64,000 bases of DNA from Roseiconus lacunae (GTDB lineage: Bacteria > Planctomycetota > Planctomycetia > Pirellulales > Pirellulaceae), in NCBI RefSeq assembly GCF_008312935.1, contig NZ_VSZO01000001.1, positions 744,001-808,000 on the forward strand, given 5' to 3'. The position numbers were made by a program, and so were the translations under genes. The notes under the pieces are model-generated. The model was given only the letters and a program-made list of their open reading frames with translations. It did no database searches and was not told the origin of the DNA. Below are positions 37,892 to 46,160 of the stretch, piece after piece. Each line of letters starts with the position of its first letter. Within the stretch, counting starts at the first letter, position 1.

Positions 37892-39991
37892 TTAGGCCGC
37901 GCGGCGCCGACCGAGGTACTGCGCGATCGCTTCATCGGTCGCCGTAAACGCGGGACCGAACTGAGAGACATCCATTTCGGCGAGCAAGCCAAGGTCTCGA
38001 TTTTCAAATCGATCGATTCGGCGTCGCAAGTAAGTCGGGCCGTCTAGCTTAGGAAGCAGATTTGGATTGTCAGACTTGGCGATCCAATAATCGCCCAGCG
38101 CCAAGTAATCGACGTCCATGTACCCGAATGACTCCAAGGCGTCTTCGGCGCTATCGACGATCGCTTCACCATTCACGTTAAAGCTGGTGTTAATCACGAT
38201 CGGCAATCCGGTCCGTTGATCGAATTCCGTGATCACATTGAACAAATCGGCATTGGCATCGGGGCTGACCGATTGCACCCGGGCGGTCATGTCGGCGTGA
38301 ACGATCGAGGGAGCCAATTGTTGTGTGTGCTCCAAGGCTCGTCCGATTAGCAACATGAAGGGCGACTCATCTTCGAGCTCGAAATACTCGGTAACGCGAT
38401 CGTGCAAACAGGCCGGGGCGAACGGGCGGAATTCCTCGCGATGCTTGACGCGAGCATTGAGAATTTCTTTCATATTCGCAAAGCCTGGGTGAGCCAACAA
38501 CGAACGATGTCCGAGAGCCCGCGGACCGAATTCAGCTTGCCCGACACAGCGGGCGACGATCGCACCTTCAACCAATGCGTCGGCGATTGTCGCATGAATC
38601 GAATCGGGACGGCTTGCGACCACATTGCGTCGCCGAAGTGTGGACTCGATTTCGTCATTTTGGACGTTATGGCCAAAGTAGCATGAACGCAGGCGCACCG
38701 ATTTCAATCGATTCGCTTTGGCGATGGCCAGTTGAGCCGCACCGACCGCACACCCATCATCGGCGGCAGCGGGATAGATAAAGATTTCGTCGCAATCTGT
38801 GTTTTGGCGAATCGCTTCGTTCATCAAGCCGTTCAGTGCTACGCCGCCGGCAAGGGCGATGTTGCGATGCCCGGTCTTCTTCATCGCTTGGGTGGCCAAC
38901 TGGACACCGATCGATTCGGTCAACGCCTGAATCGAAGCGGCGAAATTGAAGTGTTGCTGCTCGAAAGGCTCGCCGGGCTGACGCGCCGGAAGCAATTGAT
39001 GCAATTTTTCGGTGAACTGAAAGACGACGTGACCATGGGGACCGAGGTCATTCAAACGCAAGTAATCCGTCTCGTTGAATTGCAGTGTCGCATCGCTATT
39101 GACGGTCACCATGCCACGCAAAGCTTCTTCGTAAACCGGACGGCCATAGGCTGACATCCCCATCACCTTGTACTCATCCCCCATGGTGAATCCGAGGTGC
39201 TGAGTGGCGAACAGGTAAAAGATCCCGACGCTGTGTGGCCAGCGTGTCTCGCTGACCCGTTCCAACTCGCCGTCGCTAGCCGAGTACGCCGTCACGGTGT
39301 CCGCTTCGCCTTGGCCATCGATGACCAAAACCGTCGCCGCATCGAAACCCGAGTTGTAGTACGCCGAGGCCGCATGTGTTTGATGATGGTTGAAGTACTC
39401 AACCGGGATTCCATCCATGTAGCGATCGATCGTCTGTTCGATCTGGCGATACTTGACGGCCCAGTTCCAATACCAAGTGATGCGTTTGATCAGCATCCGC
39501 TTCGAAGCGTCGTCGATTACCAAGGTCTGCAAGAACTGCTGCAGTCGCAACGCCGGTTGGTTCCGCGCTTCAATGTCAACATATTCAAGTTGCGGCAAAC
39601 CGTTGTAAAGAAACTGCTTCACCTCAGAGCCGATCGCCGACGAAGACACACACTGATCGATCAAATGGTGCAGAGACTTTTCCACGAACTCTTCGGCTCG
39701 GAAATTCACCGCCACCGAGCGGATCTTGTAACCTTGCTGCCGAGCCAATTTGCAACACTCATGAATGCCGCCGATGGGAAAATGCCAATCGTGCTTTCGA
39801 TTACTCAATCGTTCTTCGGCGATCGCATGAATGACACGCCCGTCGCTTGCATCGACCAACGCGACGGCGGCGTCATGCCCAAACGCCCCAAGCCCCAAAA
39901 CGGCTGTCTGGGGATGCTCATCCGCGGCGACCAAATCAGGGTAGGTCGCGCGCAAAGTGGTGTTCAGGTCTGGTGTGAGTGATCCGGTCAT
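37892..39991 (-). CDS. Carbamoyltransferase (NodU/CmcH/TobZ family)
   Basis: A two-domain carbamoyltransferase of 699 residues. The N-terminal Kae1-like half has GLGAFGHDAAVALVDA, EERLSNRKHDWHFPI, the metal-binding EYFNHHQTHAASAYY and DGQGEADTVT. The C-terminal half has ALAGGVALNGLMNEA, VGQAEFGPRALGHRSLLAH and VINTSFNVNGEAIVDS. Such enzymes use carbamoyl phosphate and ATP to carbamoylate a hydroxyl of a sugar or natural product. The protein is longer than typical (550-620), mainly through an insertion after residue 100. No biosynthetic cluster is around it, so the acceptor is unknown. It is divergent from the CsrA-fusion gene. Confidence 0.92.
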   Translation of the reverse strand: MTGSLTPDLNTTLRATYPDLVAADEHPQTAVLGLGAFGHDAAVALVDASDGRVIHAIAEERLSNRKHDWHFPIGGIHECCKLARQQGYKIRSVAVNFRAEEFVEKSLHHLIDQCVSSSAIGSEVKQFLYNGLPQLEYVDIEARNQPALRLQQFLQTLVIDDASKRMLIKRITWYWNWAVKYRQIEQTIDRYMDGIPVEYFNHHQTHAASAYYNSGFDAATVLVIDGQGEADTVTAYSASDGELERVSETRWPHSVGIFYLFATQHLGFTMGDEYKVMGMSAYGRPVYEEALRGMVTVNSDATLQFNETDYLRLNDLGPHGHVVFQFTEKLHQLLPARQPGEPFEQQHFNFAASIQALTESIGVQLATQAMKKTGHRNIALAGGVALNGLMNEAIRQNTDCDEIFIYPAAADDGCAVGAAQLAIAKANRLKSVRLRSCYFGHNVQNDEIESTLRRRNVVASRPDSIHATIADALVEGAIVARCVGQAEFGPRALGHRSLLAHPGFANMKEILNARVKHREEFRPFAPACLHDRVTEYFELEDESPFMLLIGRALEHTQQLAPSIVHADMTARVQSVSPDANADLFNVITEFDQRTGLPIVINTSFNVNGEAIVDSAEDALESFGYMDVDYLALGDYWIAKSDNPNLLPKLDGPTYLRRRIDRFENRDLGLLAEMDVSQFGPAFTATDEAIAQYLGRRRAA

Positions 39992-40263
39992 GATGCGGTT
40001 GCCCCGTCCGACAATAAAAGGATGCTGATTACGAGTCAGTGTTGAAAACAGTGTCGACGCCGCGGCGATCGTACAGACGTCCGGGGGACGACAGCAATGT
40101 TGATCTGATCGCTAGCGTTGCTAGCATGGCCCGGACTGGTGTTCCGCGATCCGCCCAAGCCGGGTAGAATCGCACCACACGAAGCAGAGAGGCTTCTCAG
40201 AAGAAGGGCGATGCTAGGGAGTGGACCGCTATCGTTCGCCCAACCCTGCAATGGAGATGCGCC

Positions 40264-41151
40264 ATGCTTGTGCTGTCGCGACGTGAAAACCAAAAGGTGT
40301 ACTTTCCCCAGATTGGTATCAGTATCTGTATCACTCGAACTCAACGTGGAAAGACCACGCTTGGGATCAACGCCCCCAAGCACATTGATGTGATTCGCCA
40401 AGAGTTGCTTTCGGATTATCAGCCATCGGATCGACCGAGACACTTGAATGCTAACGACCGGCAAACTCTTCCCGCCGACGTCGAAGAGCAGATTCAGCTT
40501 GCCACCGATCGAATTACTCTCGCCCGACAAGAACTTCAAGAGGGCAACGAGCACGATGCGTTGGCGTTGATCGGTCAAGCAATCGCCGAACTCGATCACC
40601 TGCGTCTGCAAAACAGCGCGGATGATCCCACCCCACGCGTCGACTCGGACCAAGCGTCTTCGTCAGATCCGTCGACTTGGGACAATCGACAAGCGGTCGG
40701 TGAAACGGCGACCGTCTACCAAAACTCCGCGTGTTCCCACCGACGATGCTCTGATTCGATCGATGAGGTCCGTCGCGTGATCATTGTCAAACAAGACGAT
40801 GATCTCGCAAGCAGCCTGTCAGCCCCACAGCGCGACGGGGTCGAATTCAGCCAGGTCGACGACGGCTTCCACGCCTTCTTGGAACTTTCACGTGCCCGCA
40901 AAGCAGACGCCATCGTTTTCGATCACGTCCCGGTCAGCGCGGCCGACATCGACATCATCCGTCATTGCAGCCAGCAACCGGAAATCCCGATCGTGGTCAT
41001 CGAAACCGGAAGAACGTCACCCTCGGTGCGTCAAGTGCTGGCGAAGACATGCTCGACCGATGAACGCACGATCGTGATCACTTCCGATCGACGAGATTCA
41101 ATTCGCTACGAATTCGATGCGATGCTGGAAGCTCAGCTTTCTCGCTCCTGA
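40264..41151 (+). CDS. CsrA RNA-binding domain fused to a receiver-like domain
   Basis: 295 residues. Residues 1-50 are CsrA-like: it opens MLVLSRRENQKVYF, has GKTTLGINAPKHIDVIRQEL, and keeps the RNA-binding residues L4, R6, R7 and the Arg at 45. Residues 70-117 are a helical spacer (EEQIQLATDRITLARQEL). Residues about 170-275 resemble a REC domain: RRVIIVKQDDDLAS (acidic Asp 178-180), a Gly in DGFHAFLE, AIVFDHVPVSAADIDIIR (Asp 220 as the phospho-acceptor) and IPIVVIETG. Normal CsrA is ~60 residues. The stop overlaps the convergent prepilin peptidase gene. Upstream GGA motifs (40236-40253) include one at the start site. Confidence 0.75.
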   Translation: MLVLSRRENQKVYFPQIGISICITRTQRGKTTLGINAPKHIDVIRQELLSDYQPSDRPRHLNANDRQTLPADVEEQIQLATDRITLARQELQEGNEHDALALIGQAIAELDHLRLQNSADDPTPRVDSDQASSSDPSTWDNRQAVGETATVYQNSACSHRRCSDSIDEVRRVIIVKQDDDLASSLSAPQRDGVEFSQVDDGFHAFLELSRARKADAIVFDHVPVSAADIDIIRHCSQQPEIPIVVIETGRTSPSVRQVLAKTCSTDERTIVITSDRRDSIRYEFDAMLEAQLSRS

Positions 41152-42533
41152 TCGACATCTTCACTGCCTTCAGGGTCACTGCCTTCAAGGTCACTGCCTT
41201 CGATCATGTAACCTTCGGACGCGTCAAGCGGCGGCTGCTCCGGTAGCCGCTGCGATCGATCGCGAAGGAAAACCGGAACGACCAACACGGCGAGCGACCA
41301 ACTGATGACCACCCAGCGGTCACTTCGATCGCTGGGCCAATAGTCGAAACTCCAGAGCGTTCGCCAAAATGCCAGATGCAGCGTGGTCGCAAACGGCAAC
41401 GCAAATGCGAACGCTTCCATCGCACCACGAGATTCTAGTTGGCTTGCCGACCCGCTGTTGGTTTGCTCGGCAGCACCTGGCCGGTCGTTGATCGGTATCG
41501 TCGCTAACAGCGGCCGCAGCAGTACCGACATCATGGCGGTGACAACGACGATTGCCGGAAATGATTGCCAACCGACCAGGATCGCCGCCATCGACAACAT
41601 CGCAATCAAATCTACCAGCCGAGACGTTCCTTTGCCGAGAGGATCGAGTTTCAGGTCCGCCGTCGGGCACAGCCCCTTGGCAAGCACCCGTCCGACGAAG
41701 GCGGCCGCCACCACCGCGGTCACGAGGCGCATCAACGCGTCGATACGCTGACCACCCGGAAACCACATGTCCGGTCGACTCGCCTGCCAAGGAACGACCA
41801 TCAACGTCGGATACACCAACATGGGGACCGCCGCAACAGCGATCGAAAACAACCACAACACCGCAGGCAACCGCACGCCGTCGATTCGAATCAGCGCCAT
41901 CGCCCACAAACAGCTCAGCACGACCGCGTGATACGTCAAAATCGTGATCAAAATTGGGCCGACACGGGGTGCCCAAAGAGGACCGCCATGGGCGTGAACC
42001 GCTTGGGCCGGAATTGCCAGCGAGTACAACTCGGAAATTCCTACCAGCGTTAATGTGATTCCCACCAATGCTTCGACGATAGGATAACGACGAGAAATCG
42101 GCAACGAACAACTTCGGCATCGCCCCCGAAGGGAGATCCAGCCCAAGATCGGCACGTTGTCGCGTTTTCGCAGCGTCGAATGGCATCGCGGACAGTGCGA
42201 CCGACCGCCGATTCCCTCCCCACGTGGCATCCGCCAAGCGACGACGTTCAAAAAGCTACCGATAGAACTGCAAAAGTAAATCAACCATGACGCGATCATC
42301 GCGTCGACCAATCGAGGCCGAATCAGGTCTATAAACTCGTAGTGCGCGTAGAATCGCGACTGGACGTAGGCCAAGCCAATGACATAAGCCAACACACCGA
42401 CCAAGATCGCAACCAGCGTGAACAAAAGCGGCAGACGTTTCCGCAGTCGATGTCGTTTCAAACCGAAAGTCCGTGATGCAGTGAGGGAGCGAGGAGTGAA
42501 ACGATTCGATCGCCGATGGTCGCGCGATCGCAA
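41133..42533 (-). CDS. Type IV prepilin peptidase-like protein (A24 family)
   Basis: 466 residues, longer than the usual ~250. An N-terminal basic leader and membrane helix (35-55) precede the prepilin methyltransferase-like cysteine tetrad CPRC/CRSC (114, 117, 139, 142) in a cytoplasmic loop, with SFLNVVAWRMPRGEGI typical of PilD. Several membrane helices follow. Candidate aspartates: D218 in IRIDGVRLP and D293 in TADLKLDPLG; the latter lacks the expected G-x-G-D glycines, so proteolysis is uncertain. The C-terminus has acidic tandem repeats (EGSDLEGSDPEGSE, DNA 41161-41205). It overlaps the CsrA-fusion gene at its 3' end by 19 bases and is divergent from the photolyase. Confidence 0.75.
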   Translation of the reverse strand: MRSRDHRRSNRFTPRSLTASRTFGLKRHRLRKRLPLLFTLVAILVGVLAYVIGLAYVQSRFYAHYEFIDLIRPRLVDAMIASWLIYFCSSIGSFLNVVAWRMPRGEGIGGRSHCPRCHSTLRKRDNVPILGWISLRGRCRSCSLPISRRYPIVEALVGITLTLVGISELYSLAIPAQAVHAHGGPLWAPRVGPILITILTYHAVVLSCLWAMALIRIDGVRLPAVLWLFSIAVAAVPMLVYPTLMVVPWQASRPDMWFPGGQRIDALMRLVTAVVAAAFVGRVLAKGLCPTADLKLDPLGKGTSRLVDLIAMLSMAAILVGWQSFPAIVVVTAMMSVLLRPLLATIPINDRPGAAEQTNSGSASQLESRGAMEAFAFALPFATTLHLAFWRTLWSFDYWPSDRSDRWVVISWSLAVLVVPVFLRDRSQRLPEQPPLDASEGYMIEGSDLEGSDPEGSEDVDQERES

Positions 42534-42591
42534 GCTTGCTTGTCGTCATGGAAGAATTCCCGTACGACGACTTTAATCCAAACGCGAGCCG

Positions 42592-44073
42592 ATGATTCCG
42601 ATTCCCGAAAACCGACTGACCCAAGCCAACGATCGGGAGATCAACCCCGACGCCCAGTACGTGTTGTACTGGATGACATCGGCCCGACGCGTTCGATACA
42701 ACTTTTCGTTGCAACACGCAATCCGTCGAGCCACCGAGTTGGCACTTCCGCTGGTGATCTTTGAACCCCTGCGGGTGCGATATCGATGGGCCAGCGATCG
42801 CATCCACCAGTTCATTATCGAGGGGATGCGGGACAACGCGGTGTCACTTCGCGACAAACCGGTCACCTATTTCCCCTATGTCGAACCGAAGCCGGGGGCC
42901 GGCTCGGCGCTCCTGGTTTCACTCGCCAAACAGGCCGCAACCGTCGTTACCGATGAATACCCCTGTTTCTTTTTGCCGCACTTGATCCCAGCGGTCCGGC
43001 ATCGATTGCCCGTTCCGCTGGAAGTGGTCGACGGCAACGGGATCGTCCCACTGCGACTGCCCGATCGGACGTTCACCGTCGCCCACAGTTTTCGCCGCTG
43101 GATGCAGAAAAATATCCTCGATTGCCTGACCGAATTACCGCAGGCCAACCCGCTGGCGAGGCTGAAGCTGCCGACGCTAGACCGACTGCCCGGTGCGATC
43201 ACGCGGCGTTGGAAACCTGCCGACTTCGACCGCCTGCTCGCCGGCGGGCTAGACCAAATTCCGATCGATCATGACGTTCGCCCCAGTCCGGTACTGACCG
43301 GTGGCAGTAAAGCGGCGGCAAAGCAGCTGAGCCGATTCGTCGATCGACGGCTCGAAGACTACGGTGACGAGCGCAATCACCCCGACGAACATGCGACAAC
43401 CGAGCTGAGCGCGCATCTGCATTTTGGCCACATCGCCGCCCACGAAGTCGTCCAAAGCGTACTCGATCACGAATCATGGACTCCCGATCAGCTGTCCAAA
43501 CCGAACGGGAAAAATCATGGATTCTGGAACACTAGCGAATCGGCCGAAGGCTTTTTGGACCAGATCATCACGTGGCGTGAGATGGGGTTTAACTTGGCGT
43601 TTCGTGAACCCCGAAGGTACGACAAGCTGGAATCGCTTCCCGATTGGGCGAAGAGAACGATTGCCGAGACCGCCGAGGACCCTCGCCCGGTGACCTACAC
43701 GCTGGAACAGTTTGAAACCGCCCAAACGCATGACGAAGTTTGGAATGCCGGTCAGCGTCAACTGGTCCGTGAGGGCATGATGCACAATTACATTCGTATG
43801 CTGTGGGGCAAGAAGATCCTGCACTGGACCGAATCGGCGTCACAGGCACTCCAGATCATGGTTCACCTGAACAACAAGTATGGGCTCGACGGTCGCGACC
43901 CCAATTCCTACAGCGGAATCTTTTGGGTACTCGGCCGCTACGATCGGGCCTGGGGTCCCAAACGCCCGGTTTTCGGAAGCTTGCGTTACATGACGACCGA
44001 CAGCGCACGACGCAAGCTACGGTTGAACGGCTATCTGAACCGGTACAGCGCCGAATCGGCCACGCAGCAATAG
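42592..44073 (+). CDS. phr: Class II CPD photolyase
   Basis: A 493-residue flavoprotein that repairs cyclobutane pyrimidine dimers in light. The N-terminal half has QYVLYWMTSARRVRYNFSLQ, and the FAD-binding half has the class II signature ELSAHLHFGHIAAHEV, then NLAFREPRRYD, MHNYIRMLWGKKILHW and WGPKRPVFGSLRYM near the end. It lacks the class I pattern, so assignment to class II is firm. It is divergent from the prepilin peptidase (58 bases between starts). No neighbour of related function is visible. Confidence 0.94.
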   Translation: MIPIPENRLTQANDREINPDAQYVLYWMTSARRVRYNFSLQHAIRRATELALPLVIFEPLRVRYRWASDRIHQFIIEGMRDNAVSLRDKPVTYFPYVEPKPGAGSALLVSLAKQAATVVTDEYPCFFLPHLIPAVRHRLPVPLEVVDGNGIVPLRLPDRTFTVAHSFRRWMQKNILDCLTELPQANPLARLKLPTLDRLPGAITRRWKPADFDRLLAGGLDQIPIDHDVRPSPVLTGGSKAAAKQLSRFVDRRLEDYGDERNHPDEHATTELSAHLHFGHIAAHEVVQSVLDHESWTPDQLSKPNGKNHGFWNTSESAEGFLDQIITWREMGFNLAFREPRRYDKLESLPDWAKRTIAETAEDPRPVTYTLEQFETAQTHDEVWNAGQRQLVREGMMHNYIRMLWGKKILHWTESASQALQIMVHLNNKYGLDGRDPNSYSGIFWVLGRYDRAWGPKRPVFGSLRYMTTDSARRKLRLNGYLNRYSAESATQQ

Positions 44074-44083
44074 CACCCCACAG

Positions 44084-44334
44084 CTTCACTCTCCCTCGTG
44101 GGAAGATCCGGGCCTCCGGCCTGGAAAGGGCCCCGGCCGCTCAACCGCACGACCTCCAAACGGGAAGGTGAAGCTGATCGCGATGCCCGATAAACCGCAA
44201 ACCAAACGACGCCAAGCTGGACACTGCTTCCTATCACTTCACTCTCCCTCGGGGAGAGTCGGGCCTCCGGCCCGGTGAGGGCCCACCTCGAACCGCTCAA
44301 CCTCCAAGCGGGAAGGTGAAGCTGATGGCGATGC
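44084..44334. repeat. Tandem palindromic repeats (two units)
   Basis: Two imperfect direct copies at 44084-44186 and 44237-44334, 153 bases apart. Each starts with CTTCACTCTCCCTCG and ends with GGGAAGGTGAAGCTGAT. The ends are terminal inverted repeats: CAGCTTCACTCTCCC against GGGAAGGTGAAGCTG (13 of 15 match), giving a MITE-like unit. The inner part (GGGCCTCCGGCCCGG and variants) is itself palindromic. Confidence 0.75.
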
Positions 44335-44852
44335 GTCCCCGTCGCCCCCTTCCTATTGAAAGCATTTCTGGCAATATTGGGCGAATCGATCATTTCAGCG
44401 GCGAATCTGGCCGAAACGGAGTTTGGAGCGAAGCGAGATTGAACGCCGAGGGGGGGGAGACGCCTTTCGGATTGGGCTTCGCTCACGTTAATTTCACGAA
44501 AAGCCCTTGCCGATCCGGGCACGGGTCGATACCCTTCCGAATTCTCCGCCCGAGGCCCAGAAATTGACGGTGCCAGCGGCGGATCAGCTCCGGCTCGTGA
44601 GACACAGCTTCACCGGCAGTCATTTCATCGGCGGTCTGCAAACCTTCCGTCGGACGAGTCGTCGCAAGCGGCGTCCGCAAGGCGATCGGAAATCATTCCG
44701 ACAAAGACGCTTCATGGCCCAAGTCGACTGGTGACGCTGCTTCAGCGAGACCGATCGAAACGGGACGAGCTGGCCCCCGACCCGCGTGGTCAACCCCTTT
44801 GTGGTCGAACGCGCGATTACCGTACATCGAACATTAACCGCAGAACATTTCC
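44335..44852. other. Gene-free stretch upstream of rplM
   Basis: About 520 bases without a convincing gene. The short open frames in it (for example 44483-44680 on the minus strand) have no recognisable motifs. A G-run is seen at 44447-44456 and a further TIR-like CAGCTTCACC at 44617. I see no tRNA, riboswitch or L13 leader structure. The promoter of rplM-rpsI-infA should lie here. Confidence 0.45.
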
Positions 44853-45305
44853 GTGACCGTGCAACGTTCCTACATGGCCAAAGCGGGCCAAGTCGAAAAG
44901 AGCTGGCATGTTGTCGACGCCAGCGACGAGGTGCTCGGACGACTGGCGAGTGACATCGCTGTCATTTTGATGGGCAAGCATCGCCCCGAGTACACCCCAC
45001 ACGTTGATTGCGGTGACTTTGTGATCGTCACCAACGCCGACAAAGTCGCCATGACTGGCCGCAAAATGGAAGTTCGGCATTACACCTGGTACACCGGCTA
45101 TCCGGGGCTCCGCCTGGAAAGCTATGGCGATCGCCACGAACGCAAACCGGAAGATTTGATCTACCACGCCGTTCGCCGCATGTTGCCAAAGAACAAGCTG
45201 GCAACACAGATGCTCAAGAAGCTAAAGATCTACGCCGGCCCCGAGCATCCACACTCGGCCCAAAACCCCCAGCCGCTAAAGCGCACCAGCAAGAAAGTTA
45301 GCTAG
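44853..45305 (+). CDS. rplM: 50S ribosomal protein L13
   Basis: Protein of the large ribosomal subunit, 150 residues. Motifs: [58 protein letters not shown] and the C-terminal [24 protein letters not shown]. The preferred start is the GTG at 44853 because the [12 protein letters not shown] segment is homologous to N-termini of other L13 proteins; the ATG at 44874 is an alternative. Forms a unit with rpsI, 49 bases downstream. Confidence 0.96.
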   Translation: MTVQRSYMAKAGQVEKSWHVVDASDEVLGRLASDIAVILMGKHRPEYTPHVDCGDFVIVTNADKVAMTGRKMEVRHYTWYTGYPGLRLESYGDRHERKPEDLIYHAVRRMLPKNKLATQMLKKLKIYAGPEHPHSAQNPQPLKRTSKKVS

Positions 45306-45353
45306 TGCTGCGGTGCCTCACCGACCCACTTCCCTTTTTGACAAACTGTACTG

Positions 45354-45767
45354 ATGACCCTGGTCAAAAAAGACAAAATTAACGGCGACTCGTTGGGGAC
45401 TGGCCGACGTAAAAGCAGCGTCGCTCGAGTTCGCGTTCGTGACGGCGCCGGCAAAATCACGATCAACCGACGACCGATCGACGAGTACTTCGTTAACGAC
45501 CAAGACCAAAAGGCCGTGACCGAGACACTAGCGGCAGTCGAATTGTCGGATAAACTAGATGTAATCGTCCGGGTCAGCGGTGGCGGCCTGACAGGCCAAA
45601 GCGGTGCCGTCCGCATGGGACTCGCCCGTGCATTGGTCAGCTATGACGAAGCTCTCCACGACGCGCTTCGCGACGGTGGGTTCCTGACTCGCGATTCTCG
45701 CATGAAGGAACGAAAGAAACCCGGTTTGCGTGGTGCCCGACGTGGCGTCCAGTTCAGCAAACGATAA
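45354..45767 (+). CDS. rpsI: 30S ribosomal protein S9
   Basis: 137 residues. The S9 pattern is complete: GTGRRKSSVARVRVRDGAGK at the start, KITINRRPIDEYF, GGGLTGQSGAVRMGLARAL and the C-terminal DSRMKERKKPGLRGARRG then VQFSKR, whose last Lys-Arg reaches the P-site tRNA. The usual rplM-rpsI order is kept, with infA directly behind. Confidence 0.97.
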   Translation: MTLVKKDKINGDSLGTGRRKSSVARVRVRDGAGKITINRRPIDEYFVNDQDQKAVTETLAAVELSDKLDVIVRVSGGGLTGQSGAVRMGLARALVSYDEALHDALRDGGFLTRDSRMKERKKPGLRGARRGVQFSKR

Positions 45768-45782
45768 CTTTTGGATAAACAC

Positions 45783-46004
45783 TTGGGAAAGAAAGAAGAA
45801 GCCTTTGAGGTCGAGGGCACTGTCACGCAGGCCCTCGCAAACACCCGGTTCCGAGTTCAATTGGAAACCGGTAATGAAGTCATGGCACACGTCGCCGGAC
45901 GGATGCGCAAACACTTCATCCGGATCGTCCCGGGCGACAAAGTCCGTGTCGAACTCTCTCCGTATGACCTAACAAAAGGTCGGATTACCTACCGGGAACG
46001 TTAA
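45783..46004 (+). CDS. infA: Translation initiation factor IF-1
   Basis: 73-residue S1/OB-fold protein with [59 protein letters not shown], ending YRER. No ATG start exists in frame. I choose the TTG at 45783 (L-G-K-K-E-E), which gives the normal length and has a GGA about eight bases upstream; a TTG at 45771, four codons earlier, directly abuts the rpsI stop. A non-ATG start on a translation factor is notable. infA next to rplM-rpsI differs from the E. coli arrangement. Confidence 0.92.
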   Translation: MGKKEEAFEVEGTVTQALANTRFRVQLETGNEVMAHVAGRMRKHFIRIVPGDKVRVELSPYDLTKGRITYRER

Positions 46005-46160
46005 CCACTCCGGCTTCTCTTCGCTCGCAAGCGACTTCACAGTACCGGGCCACGCTCTTCATGAGCCGTTTCTGATTGGCCCGGTTGATTGCTTTCGCGA
46101 CCAAGTCGTGTACGCTCTGGGGCTTCCCCGCTCCCCAGCCTTCTATCAAGCGTTCACACC

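Noticed and set aside
40111-40125. GCTAGCGTTGCTAGC in the carbamoyltransferase/CsrA-fusion intergenic region as an operator
   Set aside because: Each half is a self-palindrome; chance is likely and no regulator is known to bind it.
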